Below are positions 1 through 8,108 of a DNA stretch of 64,000 nt, in pieces. This stretch comes from Paenibacillus durus ATCC 35681 (lineage in GTDB: Bacteria > Bacillota > Bacilli > Paenibacillales > Paenibacillaceae). Below the pieces are notes generated by a model. The model saw only the letters and a program-made list of their open reading frames with translations, ran no database searches and was not told the DNA's origin. Every line of letters begins with the position of its first letter. Positions within the stretch are counted from its first letter, which is position 1. The stretch covers positions 2,542,001 through 2,606,000 of the forward strand of contig NZ_CP011114.1 of the NCBI RefSeq assembly GCF_000993825.1, in the 5' to 3' direction. Made by a program: the position numbers and the translations under genes.

Positions 1-544
1 CGGGAACCGCGCCTTCCCGCACCTCCGCCGTAACCGAGGGATGGGACAGAATCGCCTTGATTTCGGAAGCGAAAATAAAACTATGTCCGACCATCGTATA
101 ATACAATGGCTTTACTCCAAGCCGGTCCCTTGCCATGAACAGCGTTTCGTTTCGTTCGTCCCACAGCGCAAAGGAGAACATGCCGTTAAATTTAAGCACG
201 CAGTCCGGGCCGTATTCCTCATAGGCGTGAACAACAACCTCCGTATCGCAGTTGGTGCGAAAGGTATGGCCTTGCTGGATCAGCTCGCGCCGCAGCTCCG
301 GAAAATTAAATATCTCGCCGTTATAGGTCAGCCAGATGCTCCCGTCTTCATTCGTCATCGGCTGCCCGCCGTGCGCCAGGTCGATAATCGACAGCCGCGT
401 ATGGCCGAGACCGATTCGATTGCCGATATGCACCCCTTCCCCATCCGGTCCCCGGTGGCGAAGCAGACCAATCATGTTCCGCAGCTCCGCTTCGAGGACT
501 TGGTGTTCCGCGTCCGTGTTAACAATGCCGCATATTCCGCACAT
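1..544 (-). CDS. AsnB-like glutamine amidotransferase, N-terminal part (runs off left edge)
   Basis: About 181 residues are visible. The protein starts MCGICGIV, so after Met removal Cys2 is the N-terminal nucleophile of a class II glutaminase domain. The arrangement RHRGPDGEG, then RLSIIDL, then YNGEIFNF is typical of asparagine synthase B-type enzymes, which release ammonia from glutamine and pass it to an ATP-dependent synthetase domain (outside the window here). A GGGAGG ribosome site sits just before the ATG. It is the last visible gene of the etfB-etfA-ACP-ligase-PP-loop-KamA operon, 27 bases after the KamA-type gene. In this setting it probably amidates a pathway intermediate or supplies ammonia rather than making asparagine; that is inference. 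The synthetase domain cannot be inspected. Confidence 0.85.
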   Translation of the reverse strand, partial: MCGICGIVNTDAEHQVLEAELRNMIGLLRHRGPDGEGVHIGNRIGLGHTRLSIIDLAHGGQPMTNEDGSIWLTYNGEIFNFPELRRELIQQGHTFRTNCDTEVVVHAYEEYGPDCVLKFNGMFSFALWDERNETLFMARDRLGVKPLYYTMVGHSFIFASEIKAILSHPSVTAEVREGAVP

Positions 545-571
545 ACTTCCTCCCCGCGCCTCGACAGGCGA

Positions 572-2425
572 TTAGAAATAATACCAGATGGTCTTGTAAT
601 CCCGGATATCCTCGCCCAGCGCTTCAAGCTTTGCCAAATAATTGCCGATAGGCTCATCCTTGAACAAAAAGGTGTTAACCGGAGCCATGTACTTCTCCCA
701 TGGATAAAATTCATAGATTCGGCTCCCGTCCTTGTGGATCATAACGATATCGTGATCCTGCCAGGCGTTCAGATCGTTTTTGCCCAGTGTAGGCACGTTG
801 AATACCGGCTTGTCCGTCCTTACCGTCCCAGGGAGCAGGCGCGCCTCTTCCTTCTGCTCTTGAAGCAGCCGGGCAACGGGAACTTTAAAATTCGCCGTCT
901 CTTCCTTGCCTTTCAGGTTAAATAAGTAATAGGGAGTGACGCCGATAGACCGAAGCTGCTCCCTTAGAAAGCTCGTCTCAAACTTCCGGCTGTTGTAAAG
1001 CGTGAATACCTGCTGATTGTAGATGTCGATTCCGGCTCTCTTCAGTTTAAGCGCGGCCTCCGCCGTTTCTTCGGATATCTCGTAGGCATGCTGAAAATGA
1101 GTCATCATCGTTATCGTTTTAAAGGGCGGCTTATGATAGGCGCATAGAATGCGCAGCAGCTCCTCGTCAAATCGCATGGGCATCGTCACCAGCGTTCGGG
1201 TCCCGATCCGGATTCGCCGGATATGCTCGATCTCGTACAAATTTCGGATGACATATTCCAGCATTTCGTTGTTAACGGTAAGCGGGTCGCCGCCCGTAAT
1301 CAGCACTTCGCTGATCGAGGGATTGGACCGGAACCAGTCGAATGCTTTCTCCAAGTCCTGAAAAGCAGGCTGCGCCTCGTCTTCTTCCTCACCCTCAAGC
1401 TCCCAATTCCGCTGACAGTACACGCAGATTTGGGGACACCACAAATAGGGCTTGACGATCGCGATCATCGCGTACCTTCGGGTTACGGATTGTTCAGGAG
1501 ACGTATCCCGCTCATGCATGAAATCCAGCGATTCCCTTCCGCCGGAACAAGCCTTGAGATAAGCATCAAGGTAAATCCGGTTCGGTATGACTTGCGCCCG
1601 CAAGCTGCGGTCCCGGCCGGACAAGGACGATTCCATGTCCATCAAGGACAAATAATAGGGCGTTATCCCGAACGGCAGCCGGTGCTGCGTTGTTACCCGA
1701 ATCATCTCCTGCTCTTCATCCGTCAAGGAGATAATTTCGGCAATATCCTCCAAGCGTTGAAACCGGTGCCGCAGATGCCACTTGTAATCGGACCAATCGC
1801 TTTCTTCCGCACCCAAATACCGCAGAATTCGCGCGCGCATCGCGTCTCTGCCCTGTTTCACCGCCGGGTGCAGCCCTGTCATATATTCGTTTTTGCGGAT
1901 AAACTCCTCATATTGATTCGCCTTCCCGTCCAGATGGACCGACCTCGCCTCCGCCGCTTCCCGGCCTTCCAGATGGACGAATTCGGGCACCTCCCGCTTA
2001 CAGATTCCCGACTTGGAGTAAATGCCCGACAGGCCGATCACACCTTTGAACAGATGAGTCATTTCCGCCAGAAACGCGTCGCTGACATCCGGCCAGTCCT
2101 CCTGCTTCCAATGCTCCGTCGCCATTTCCCAAATGACAGCAAGACAACTATGCCCCGTCTTCCGTTCATTTCCTTCGGAGATCAGATTGCGGAATACCGC
2201 GATACAGCTTCTTACATTCTTTTGTTCAAGCGGATGCAGCGGACAATCGCTCTTGAGAACGTTCTGTTCGCATTGGTTCAAATAATCAAACAGCCGCCCC
2301 CGAGCTTCCGCCACAGTCTCGCTCATCACCAAGAGCCGCAAAATGTCTGGATTGGCATCCAGCCATTCGGTTAATTTTTCACGGGAAGCCATGCTACCAC
2401 CACACGCTTTCGGCCCTGTATTCAT
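572..2425 (-). CDS. KamA-family radical SAM protein (lysine/glutamate 2,3-aminomutase-like) with long N-terminal extension
   Basis: 617 residues. The radical SAM cluster motif CxxxCxxC is C330, C334, C337, followed by GGDP at 378-381. A KamA-like entry segment (WSDYKWHLRHRF, then LTDEEQE) begins near residue 211, so about 205 N-terminal residues are extra compared with the usual 420-470 aa aminomutases. Known KamA enzymes move an amino group from C2 to C3 using PLP and SAM. The glycine-rich GGGGK loop that carries the PLP lysine in lysine 2,3-aminomutase is not seen; K549 in a VPTLGKND segment is in about the right place. Substrate, and even PLP use, are therefore open. Its start overlaps the upstream stop as ATGA. 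An internal ATG at 2392, with a GGTGG-like site, is an alternative start. Confidence 0.8.
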   Translation of the reverse strand: MNTGPKACGGSMASREKLTEWLDANPDILRLLVMSETVAEARGRLFDYLNQCEQNVLKSDCPLHPLEQKNVRSCIAVFRNLISEGNERKTGHSCLAVIWEMATEHWKQEDWPDVSDAFLAEMTHLFKGVIGLSGIYSKSGICKREVPEFVHLEGREAAEARSVHLDGKANQYEEFIRKNEYMTGLHPAVKQGRDAMRARILRYLGAEESDWSDYKWHLRHRFQRLEDIAEIISLTDEEQEMIRVTTQHRLPFGITPYYLSLMDMESSLSGRDRSLRAQVIPNRIYLDAYLKACSGGRESLDFMHERDTSPEQSVTRRYAMIAIVKPYLWCPQICVYCQRNWELEGEEEDEAQPAFQDLEKAFDWFRSNPSISEVLITGGDPLTVNNEMLEYVIRNLYEIEHIRRIRIGTRTLVTMPMRFDEELLRILCAYHKPPFKTITMMTHFQHAYEISEETAEAALKLKRAGIDIYNQQVFTLYNSRKFETSFLREQLRSIGVTPYYLFNLKGKEETANFKVPVARLLQEQKEEARLLPGTVRTDKPVFNVPTLGKNDLNAWQDHDIVMIHKDGSRIYEFYPWEKYMAPVNTFLFKDEPIGNYLAKLEALGEDIRDYKTIWYYF

Positions 2426-3426
2426 GAAGACATCAGGCTCTTCTCCACTTCTTCCGACAGGGTTAATGTCGTCTCCGCTGGATCTTCAACTCGTCTCAAA
2501 GCTTCTTCTCTGGTAATTATCCCCTGCTGCACCAATAAACTCATTTCATAATCATAGGGGTGGAAGCCGTAGTGCTCCAAATGCTTCACAATTCCCAGCG
2601 AATTCAAGCGGCAGTTCGATGAATTGGGGTCTACATCCTCCGGTCTGACCCATCCGAGCGAGGAAATCGTGTCGTAAATGTTACGCTCGTCGTAGCCGAT
2701 TAGCGGAAATGCGTTGACGGTGTACGGAAACGGACGGGTTCGATATTCCTCTTTGTTCAGCATGACATAGTCATAAACGTCTTCGCCCAGACGATCCGCA
2801 AGCGGCCGGAACAGATTTTTCCTTAATTCGTAAGGTATTTTATTGTCCTGAAAAATGATCTCGTTCTCCGACTGGATCAATTGGCCGGGACTGTTGCCCA
2901 GCATGACGAGCGGTATCCCTTTCTCTATGGCGACCCTCAGCGACATGGTAGTCACCATACGGATGCATGAGATGCAAATTCCGCTGCCGAAACCGGTCAG
3001 ATGGGGCGGATAGATGCCAGGCTCCGAGCTGCCGAGAAAAATTTTGTTCATGATATCCGCCCGCGGCTTTACGATCAGATGGTCCACATCCATCGCATTC
3101 AGCACCGTCCGCATATTGCGGAAAGAGGCTTCGGACATATAGCCGTTATCAAAAGTACAGGCCAGCAGCGATAAGCCGTACTTCTCCTTCAAGGTATGAA
3201 TCAGGAATGTGCTGTCCTTCCCACCGCTGAATGCCACCAACGCATCGTATCTGCGCTTGACGGACTTGCAGTCCTCCAGCAGTTCCGATAGCCTGCCGCG
3301 TAATTTGTCATAAGAAGGCAGGGCGGATCTGTTCTCCGCTTGCCTGCACAGGGAGCACACTCCATCCGAATCGAACGTAATTCCGGGATAGGTCTCGGGC
3401 AGAACGCAACGTGTACAACGCTTCAC
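2422..3426 (-). CDS. PP-loop (adenine nucleotide alpha-hydrolase) amidotransferase, WbpG/PseA-like
   Basis: 334 residues from a GTG start that overlaps the ligase stop (GTGA) and lies 9 bases after GGAGG. The N-terminus has two CxxC pairs (C4/C7 and C24/C27) around VLPETYPGITFD, the layout of N-acetyl sugar amidotransferases of the WbpG/PseA type. The PP-loop SGGKDS is at 67-72, and more cysteines (CISC) follow near residue 150. Such enzymes adenylate a carbonyl oxygen and replace it with nitrogen or sulfur. WbpG/PseA proteins use ammonia from a HisH-type glutaminase; none is visible, but an AsnB-like gene lies two genes downstream. PP-loop relatives also act on carrier-bound acyl groups in closthioamide biosynthesis, so an ACP-bound amide is a possible substrate (inference). 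Confidence 0.75.
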   Translation of the reverse strand: MKRCTRCVLPETYPGITFDSDGVCSLCRQAENRSALPSYDKLRGRLSELLEDCKSVKRRYDALVAFSGGKDSTFLIHTLKEKYGLSLLACTFDNGYMSEASFRNMRTVLNAMDVDHLIVKPRADIMNKIFLGSSEPGIYPPHLTGFGSGICISCIRMVTTMSLRVAIEKGIPLVMLGNSPGQLIQSENEIIFQDNKIPYELRKNLFRPLADRLGEDVYDYVMLNKEEYRTRPFPYTVNAFPLIGYDERNIYDTISSLGWVRPEDVDPNSSNCRLNSLGIVKHLEHYGFHPYDYEMSLLVQQGIITREEALRRVEDPAETTLTLSEEVEKSLMSS

Positions 3427-4925
3427 AACGACATTCCTCCTGCCGGCTCCCTCAACAGGGACCGATTGATTTTTAATGTGGCCGTCTTGGGCAAACTGCC
3501 GCAAAATTCAACCTCATATGGAATCATGTAATGCGGCAAATTCCGTTTGCAGTGCAAGATGACATCCTGCGCCTCAAGAGACGCGCCCTCCTCCCGGACA
3601 ATGACCGCTTTGATGCGGACGTTGCCGTTGACGTCCGTTATGCCAACCGCGGCGGCTTCCCGTATCCCGGGCATCCGGCAAAGGCCATCCTCGATTTCTT
3701 CAGGACTGACGCGGATTCCCATCAATTTGAGCATCATGTCCTTACGGCCCTCAATGTAAAGAAAGCCCTCTTCATCCAGCCGCCCCAAATCGCCCGTATA
3801 CAGCCTTCCGTTCCTGAATGTCTCCGCCGTCAGCTTGGGAAGATTCCAGTAACCGGGTGAAACGAAGGCCCCCTGATGGGTAATTTCCCCGATCTCTCCG
3901 GGCCGGCAGGGCTCGCCTTCCGGATTGACGATTTCGATTTCCACTCCCGGCAGCGGCTTGCCCGCCGAGGGGAATTTCCGGTCAAAGTCTTCCGGCAAGA
4001 GACAGGTGGAGCGGAACGCCTCGGTTGTACCGTACATCATGTAGAACCGGGTCTCGGGTAGCACAGACCTAAGCTTCTTTATTTCGTTTGGGGGAAAAGC
4101 TTCCCCGATAATAGATATATATCTGAGATTCGGATAATGGTGCCCGGCAAAAGGAGAATGTCTTTGCAGCAGCATCCTCCAAAAAGAAGGAACGGCATGG
4201 AATCCGGTGATTCGTTCTGTCAACAAGGTATCGACAATATCTTTGGGGAAGACAGAATCTTGCAAGATCAGTGTTGCTCCGGCAAATACGGAAGTGAACA
4301 ACTGGCTTAAAGCTCCGTCAAACGAAAATGGGGTAACGCTGATAATCCGGTCGCTGGCATGGTTCCCCAGCAGACCTGCCGACACGACTGTCGATTCATA
4401 CAAAATACGATGGGTAACGACGATGCCTTTCGGTCTCCCGGTGGAACCTGAGGTATACAAAATGGCAGCGGGATCATCTTCCAGGGCCGGGACAGGCTCA
4501 ATCTTCCCCGGATTACCGCCGGTACTATACTCCGCCAGCGGCAGCGAAATCACATTCGGAACGGTTCCGGCAAGCTCCGCATTAAGGAACGTTCCAGTTT
4601 TGCCTTCATGCAAAAACAGCAGCTTGATTCCGCAATCGGCCGCAATATGACGCAGCTGCTCTTCTTTAAAGTAGGGATTGATATGGACAAAGACGGCGCC
4701 AATTCTCATAATGGCGAATAAAGCGATGATTTCATCCAAGCATTTAGAAGAAAAAATGCCGACACGATCACCCTTTCCAATCCCCTTGGATACAAGCAAG
4801 CCCATGACAGCGTCAACCGCCGCTTCCGCTTCCATGTAGGTAAGCCCCTGGCCCTTGCAGCGAAAGGCCTCCTTGTCCGGCTGCTCAATTGCCGCTTTGG
4901 ACAGCAATTCATGAATGAACATCAT
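3423..4925 (-). CDS. AMP-forming acyl/aminoacyl ligase (free-standing adenylation enzyme)
   Basis: 500 residues, full length for the ANL superfamily. The P-loop-like A3 motif LYTSGSTGRPKG lies at about 157-168, YTGDLGRLDEEGFLYIEGR near residue 380, and the C-terminal catalytic lysine in TATLKINRS near 487. It should activate a carboxylic or amino acid as an acyl-AMP and load it on the phosphopantetheine arm of a carrier. The adjacent ACP gene, overlapping by ATGA, is the obvious partner. No condensation or thioesterase domain is fused, so it is a stand-alone loading enzyme. The substrate cannot be read with confidence from the sequence. Confidence 0.88.
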   Translation of the reverse strand: MMFIHELLSKAAIEQPDKEAFRCKGQGLTYMEAEAAVDAVMGLLVSKGIGKGDRVGIFSSKCLDEIIALFAIMRIGAVFVHINPYFKEEQLRHIAADCGIKLLFLHEGKTGTFLNAELAGTVPNVISLPLAEYSTGGNPGKIEPVPALEDDPAAILYTSGSTGRPKGIVVTHRILYESTVVSAGLLGNHASDRIISVTPFSFDGALSQLFTSVFAGATLILQDSVFPKDIVDTLLTERITGFHAVPSFWRMLLQRHSPFAGHHYPNLRYISIIGEAFPPNEIKKLRSVLPETRFYMMYGTTEAFRSTCLLPEDFDRKFPSAGKPLPGVEIEIVNPEGEPCRPGEIGEITHQGAFVSPGYWNLPKLTAETFRNGRLYTGDLGRLDEEGFLYIEGRKDMMLKLMGIRVSPEEIEDGLCRMPGIREAAAVGITDVNGNVRIKAVIVREEGASLEAQDVILHCKRNLPHYMIPYEVEFCGSLPKTATLKINRSLLREPAGGMSL

Positions 4926-5170
4926 TGGCGCACTCCAAGGTTCCGCTTCCTTTCCACGAGTCCCACCAAGCCGTCGATCGTACCGAAGCTCTCCATATCC
5001 ACGTCTTCTTCGGATATCTCAAGCCCAAAGGTATTCTCCAGGAACGCCAGCAAGTCAAGTACATCCAGTGAGGTTAAGATTCCTTGCTCAAATAAGTTGC
5101 TTGCATGATCGGACACCGGTTCATTGATCAAATCCTGTATAAAACCCGCAATAAGTTCTCTTTCGTTCAT
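4922..5170 (-). CDS. Free-standing acyl carrier protein
   Basis: 82 residues, the size of a single acyl or peptidyl carrier domain. Ser34 in GILTSLDVLDL is the expected 4'-phosphopantetheine attachment site. The canonical preceding Asp is replaced by Thr (LTSL rather than LDSL), as in some amino-acid carrier proteins. Acidic residues are abundant, as usual. The ATG follows AGAGGAGG at good spacing. The stop overlaps the ligase start, implying translational coupling and a 1:1 supply of carrier and loader. It lies 36 bases after etfA, which suggests that a flavin-linked oxidation acts on the carrier-bound group (inference). Confidence 0.88.
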   Translation of the reverse strand: MNERELIAGFIQDLINEPVSDHASNLFEQGILTSLDVLDLLAFLENTFGLEISEEDVDMESFGTIDGLVGLVERKRNLGVRQ

Positions 5171-5206
5171 GATAAATGCCTCCTCTAGTCTTAAATAAGA
5201 TCCTTA

Positions 5207-6463
5207 TCACTGCCCGTTAGCAACAGTTCTGAACGTTCCCGACTCTATGCAATGGATAAATTCCGGTATGACCCGGAACAAATCTCCGACAATACCATAG
5301 TCGGCATATTGAAATATTGGCGCGCCGGCATCGGAATTTATCGCAATAATCATCTCCGACTTATCCATGCCGACCGTATGCTGGAGCGCGCCCGAAATGC
5401 CGCATGCGATATAAAGACTCGGCTTTACGATAACGCCCGTTTGACCGATTTGTCTTGCAGCTTCCAGCCATCCTTCATCTACCAGCGGACGGGTAGCGCC
5501 AATCTCGGCCCCAATCGTCCCTGCCAGCTTGTGAATCAGCGGCAGATTCGCAGCCGCACCGATCCCCCGGCCGACTGCGACGATTGAATCAGCCTGTCCG
5601 AGCTCGAAACCCTTTCCATCCCGCAATATCCTCTTCCCCAGCGTATATACAGACTGCATCACAGGATATTCATCACTGAAATCGAGAATCATTCCTGGGG
5701 GATGCCCGGAATGATCCGCTCTCTGGAAGGCGCGTTCTTTCAGCGTCGCCATCTGGGGAGAATGATGCGGAATGACGATCCGGGCCAGAACGCCGCCGCC
5801 AAGCGCAGGACGGGTAATAATCAACCGGCGGGTCTCCGGCTCCAAGCTTAGATCGGTGCAATCCGCGCACAATCCGGTGTCCAGCTTTGCTGCGATTCGC
5901 GGAAACAGGGAACGGCCGTGTTCCGTTGCTCCGCCGAGGAATATATCCGGCTGTCTTCTCGCCAGCACATCGGCGGTTATGCGGGTAAGAACATCTTCCG
6001 CATAGGAAGGAAGCCAGTCCAAGTCAAGCAGCCATACCTCGTGGGCACCGCAGCGCATCACTTCCCCGGCAAGCTGACGGCTGCCGTTTCCGGCTATGAT
6101 CGCCGCTATTTTGAAGGAATCCGACTCTCCGGTGAGCGACCTGGCGGCCCCGATTGCCTCATAGGACGATTCGTCGATAACTCCGCCGGTGTGTTCGATA
6201 TAAACACATATCACAGTGGGCTGACGTTCGCTGACCTCATCTGCCGCTGCGGGGTTATTCGCCGCTGTCTCCTTGTCCTCTTCCGGCCACTCGGCCGAAT
6301 CCTGGCGTATCGCCTTGTTTGGACATAATGATGCGCAAAATCCGCACTCCATGCATCGCTCATCGTCGATGACTGCTACGGTTCCGTTAACGGATATGGC
6401 CTCGACCGGGCACATGCTCCTGCATATTCCGCACCCGCTGCAGTCGGTCTCGTGAATGATCAA
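5207..6463 (-). CDS. etfA: Electron transfer flavoprotein alpha subunit with N-terminal 2[4Fe-4S] ferredoxin domain
   Basis: 418 residues, about 90 longer than an ordinary EtfA because of an N-terminal ferredoxin. Two full cluster motifs are visible: C8, C11, C14, C18-Pro and C37, C40, C43, C47-Pro. The C-terminal FAD domain is typical, with VAVGRGIG and then ACGISGALQH and INSDAGAPIFQYADYG. EtfAB normally passes electrons from acyl-CoA dehydrogenases to a quinone reductase; ferredoxin-fused forms occur in anaerobic or bifurcating settings and could accept low-potential electrons. Start is TTG, 7 bases after AGGAGG and 3 bases after the etfB stop. No dehydrogenase partner is visible in the window; one may lie beyond the left edge. 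Confidence 0.9.
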   Translation of the reverse strand: MIIHETDCSGCGICRSMCPVEAISVNGTVAVIDDERCMECGFCASLCPNKAIRQDSAEWPEEDKETAANNPAAADEVSERQPTVICVYIEHTGGVIDESSYEAIGAARSLTGESDSFKIAAIIAGNGSRQLAGEVMRCGAHEVWLLDLDWLPSYAEDVLTRITADVLARRQPDIFLGGATEHGRSLFPRIAAKLDTGLCADCTDLSLEPETRRLIITRPALGGGVLARIVIPHHSPQMATLKERAFQRADHSGHPPGMILDFSDEYPVMQSVYTLGKRILRDGKGFELGQADSIVAVGRGIGAAANLPLIHKLAGTIGAEIGATRPLVDEGWLEAARQIGQTGVIVKPSLYIACGISGALQHTVGMDKSEMIIAINSDAGAPIFQYADYGIVGDLFRVIPEFIHCIESGTFRTVANGQ

Positions 6464-6466
6464 GCT

Positions 6467-7273
6467 CTATCCTCCTCCCTCCTGACCTTTGGCTCGGGTT
6501 AACCCGAGCCGGGATACCAACCGGGAAACGCAGGCCGTATCCTCTTCAAAAATGCTGAGTTCAGCCTCTTGGCGTTCGCCGGCTTTCACCAATCGGGTCA
6601 TCTCCAGCACTCGCGTCGGCGATCCCTTTAATCCCATTCTTCCCGGGTCAGCGGCCAAGTGTTCCTCCGTCCAGATCGTTATCGTCTCCCTTCTCGCCCG
6701 GAGCGTCCCCCGTATCGTCGGCAGCCTTGGACGGTTGCTATGCTTGCGCACACTGAACAAAGCGGGGAGCGGCAGAACATACTCAAGCTCACAGTCGCCG
6801 CTTTCCTTGATAGCGGATATCTCCGGACTCCCGTCCTCATACCGGACATCGATCACTCTCGTCAAATGGGGAATGCCTAAATACTCGGCTACTTCGGGAC
6901 CGACTTGTCCCGTCTCCCCGTCCGATGATTGCTCTCCCGTAAAAATCAAGTCATACGGAGAAAGCTTCCGAATCGATGCAGCCAAAGTATAGGAAGTCGC
7001 CAGCGTGTCCGCTCCCGCAAAGACCGGCGAGGACAGGAGTATGGCCCTGTCGGCTCCCAAACCTAAAGCTTCCTTCAACGGTCCGGCGCATTGAGCCGGT
7101 CCCATTGAAATGCAGGTCACCCTTCCCCCGCAGGCCTCTTTGAGTTTAAGTGCCGCTTCCAAGGCAAACATATCGTTCAGGTTATTGCGCAATTCGAACT
7201 GATCCCTGCCTGCCAAGTTGTCGGAAGTATTTTCCATAACCGGAATCTGCTTGAGGCATACAACAATCTCCAA
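6467..7273 (-). CDS. etfB: Electron transfer flavoprotein beta subunit
   Basis: 268 residues, normal for EtfB. The opening EIVVCLKQIPV and the segments LNDMFALEAALKLKE and FTGEQSSDGETGQVGP are classic for the AMP/FAD-binding beta subunit that pairs with EtfA. Start is TTG at 7273 with GAGGTGA about 7 bases upstream; an in-frame TGA directly precedes it, so no longer form is possible. It is the first gene of the operon and is preceded by about 220 AT-rich bases that must hold the promoter. Its presence with an ACP and ligase, and without a fatty acid oxidation gene, points to a dedicated electron carrier for the pathway (inference). Confidence 0.9.
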   Translation of the reverse strand: MEIVVCLKQIPVMENTSDNLAGRDQFELRNNLNDMFALEAALKLKEACGGRVTCISMGPAQCAGPLKEALGLGADRAILLSSPVFAGADTLATSYTLAASIRKLSPYDLIFTGEQSSDGETGQVGPEVAEYLGIPHLTRVIDVRYEDGSPEISAIKESGDCELEYVLPLPALFSVRKHSNRPRLPTIRGTLRARRETITIWTEEHLAADPGRMGLKGSPTRVLEMTRLVKAGERQEAELSIFEEDTACVSRLVSRLGLTRAKGQEGGG

Positions 7274-7496
7274 TCATTTCACCTCACTTTGGCTTGGTTT
7301 GCAGTCGAAAATTCACGCTTTCAAAACAATGGCTTTTTCGTCTTTTAATTTAAATTTATGGAATTTAACAACATTTTTTCCAACGATATTAGGATAATCC
7401 GAATACATGTTATGCCCTATGAAAAATGTCACCTTTTTATATTTTTGTATATTTATTGGATATTATAGAGGATTTAGATTATTTGCGATGCAAAGA
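7274..7496 (-). promoter_or_regulatory. AT-rich leader and promoter region of the etfB operon
   Basis: About 220 bases with no open reading frame of note. It is far more AT-rich than the flanking genes and must carry the promoter of the left-end operon. I see no convincing sigma-A -35/-10 pair. Short CATA elements at about 7410-7430 (minus strand) loosely resemble sporulation-type -10 boxes but lack a proper partner. No riboswitch fold was recognised. Confidence 0.45.
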
Positions 7497-7551
7497 AAGC
7501 CAAATAAGCTGCACCGGTACATAAGTACGGAAGCAGCTCATTTGGCTTTTT
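7497..7551 (-). terminator. Rho-independent terminator of miaB-ricA
   Basis: Inverted repeat of about 17 bases per arm (AAGCCAAATAAGCTGC against GCAGCTCATTTGGCTT) with an 18-20 base loop, T-rich on both sides, so it may act in both directions. It lies 78 bases after the ricA stop and separates that operon from the etfB operon. Confidence 0.85.
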
Positions 7552-7628
7552 GTCAGTAGCTATAATCAGTAGCTATAAAATGTTGTCATTGTCATTTGCC
7601 ATACCGTCAGGGGCAGACAGGTCCTATC

Positions 7629-8060
7629 TTATTCGCCGCATCTCGAAGGCGGAGCTTCGCTGCCGGCCTCGACATTGATTTTTTCCGAAACGGTGTCCCG
7701 GATGACGGAAACGACCAGCTGCAGCAGGTAATTGATATCGGTCTGGCTCTGCTGGAATTCGGTGACCAGCGGGATGCTGTCGATCTCGTCCTGAAGCTCA
7801 TTAATTTCGCCCTCGATCTTGGCCACCATCTCTTTATTTCCGAAGCTTTCGAAGGCGACAATCTCCTTCTGCTTCTTCTTCATCTGGGCAATCAATCCCT
7901 GAACACGTTCATGATTCCGGATTTTCTCCTCCGCCTGCTGAAACAGCTTAACCTCTTCACTGGTCGAAATCAGCGACGCGAGCTCCTTAGCCTTGGCCAT
8001 AATGTCGTCACGTACGATGAGATCGCGGGTATCGTAGGACATCATCCCGTAATTATTCAC
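7629..8060 (-). CDS. ricA: RicA (YmcA), YlbF-family RNA-maturation regulator
   Basis: 143 residues from a GTG at 8060 preceded by GAGGAG with 7-base spacing; an ATG at 8081 exists but has a poor ribosome site. It is a helical, coiled-coil-rich protein of the YlbF/YmcA family, about the length of B. subtilis YmcA, with a cysteine near the C-terminus (SRCGE) like the Fe-S ligand of that protein. RicA works with RicF and RicT to direct RNase Y-dependent mRNA processing and affects competence, biofilm and sporulation. It follows miaB by 48 bases, as in B. subtilis, and its partner enzyme RNase Y is encoded about 8 kb away. Confidence 0.88.
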   Translation of the reverse strand: MNNYGMMSYDTRDLIVRDDIMAKAKELASLISTSEEVKLFQQAEEKIRNHERVQGLIAQMKKKQKEIVAFESFGNKEMVAKIEGEINELQDEIDSIPLVTEFQQSQTDINYLLQLVVSVIRDTVSEKINVEAGSEAPPSRCGE

Positions 8061-8108
8061 ACGGCCTTTCTCCTCTGTCATACAGGGTCGCTCACTTTCG
8101 TTATGGAG

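Noticed and set aside
1223..2374. 383-aa open frame on the plus strand
   Set aside because: Shadow of the KamA-type gene, with no motif of its own.
7274..7496. Sporulation-type (sigma-E/K) promoter for the etfB operon
   Set aside because: CATA cores are present, but no matching -35 at correct spacing; chance is likely in AT-rich DNA.
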